From contig JAQGPE010000632.1 of NCBI GenBank assembly GCA_028293225.1, forward strand, positions 1 through 15,165: a DNA stretch of 15,165 bases. The letters are read 5' to 3'. Positions 14,931-15,165 of the stretch are shown here, one piece after another (the stretch's first letter is position 1; every line of letters begins with the position of its first letter). The notes under the pieces were generated by a model. It ran no database searches. It was given only the letters and a program-made list of their open reading frames with translations, and had not been told where the DNA came from. The stretch is from Akkermansiaceae bacterium (GTDB lineage: Bacteria > Verrucomicrobiota > Verrucomicrobiia > Verrucomicrobiales > Akkermansiaceae). Position numbers and translations under genes: made by a program.

Positions 14931-15165
14931 TCAGGCCCGGATGCGGTCGCCGAGGCCGCCGGAGCGGAAGGCTTTCATCAGATCGCTGGAGATCATGTCG
15001 TGCGGGAAGCCGAGGCGGATGCTGCTGACTTCATCCAGGCGCTTGAGGTGTTCGGCCGAAAGCGTGACGTCCAGGCTACCGATGTTGTCTTCCAGCTGGC
15101 TGATCTTGCGCGCGCCGATGATCGAAATGACCGGCACGGGGCGGGAGCGCAGCCAGGCCAGTGAA
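14931..15165 (-). CDS. Aldo/keto reductase, C-terminal part only
   Basis: Only the last 77 or so codons are in the window; the frame is open to the right edge. The sequence begins SLAWLRSRPVPVISIIGARK and continues with ISQLEDNIGSLDVTLS and EHLKRLDEVS. This is the typical C-terminal NADPH-binding segment of aldo/keto reductases: the I-G-A-R loop contacts the cofactor phosphate and the Leu-x-x-Leu helices close the barrel. The tail SSIRLGFPHDMI resembles the YajO/Tas-like group of bacterial reductases that act on aldehydes or ketones. The catalytic Asp, Tyr, Lys and His lie outside the window. It ends 18 bases before a strong terminator. The family is confident; subfamily and substrate are not. 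Confidence 0.9.
   Translation of the reverse strand, partial: SLAWLRSRPVPVISIIGARKISQLEDNIGSLDVTLSAEHLKRLDEVSSIRLGFPHDMISSDLMKAFRSGGLGDRIRA

Overview
The window looks like a chromosomal segment of a GC-rich Verrucomicrobia-type bacterium, probably near Luteolibacter, Haloferula or Verrucomicrobium. This is inferred from gene content: a DUF4407 membrane protein, a Tat-exported NHL propeller, a tandem pair of lineage-specific exported helical-repeat proteins, and a recQ promoter site close to the LexA consensus I recall for Verrucomicrobia. Most starts lack a convincing Shine-Dalgarno sequence. No rRNA, tRNA, CRISPR array, transposase or phage gene was seen.

Layout. From 1 to 4264, recQ (minus, running off the left edge) diverges from a 71-residue membrane protein gene (plus). 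That gene converges with dgt (minus), which follows an unknown gene (minus). A 345-base divergent spacer leads to the DUF4407/coiled-coil gene (plus, 4610-6298), which ends in a textbook intrinsic terminator. From 6361 to 7398, an exported GH43-like glycosidase (minus) diverges from a methyltransferase gene. From 7399 to 13810, six genes run rightward: methyltransferase, HEAT-repeat protein, two exported repeat proteins overlapping by ATGA, leuB (with its own terminator), and a Tat-exported NHL protein. From 13836 to the right edge lie a convergent hairpin, an SseB-like two-domain protein (minus), a terminator, and the C-terminal part of an aldo/keto reductase (minus).

How the genes work together. 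The window is mainly housekeeping: DNA repair (recQ), dNTP control (dgt), leucine synthesis (leuB) and glycan breakdown (GH43). Envelope or exported proteins of unknown role are interspersed. I see no clear multi-gene defence or mobile system. The points most worth a second look are the LexA-like palindrome before recQ, the translationally coupled exported pair, the SseB-like fusion in a visibly AT-richer patch, the mutually exclusive hairpins before leuB, and the start-less 5' end of the unknown gene at 3599-4264.
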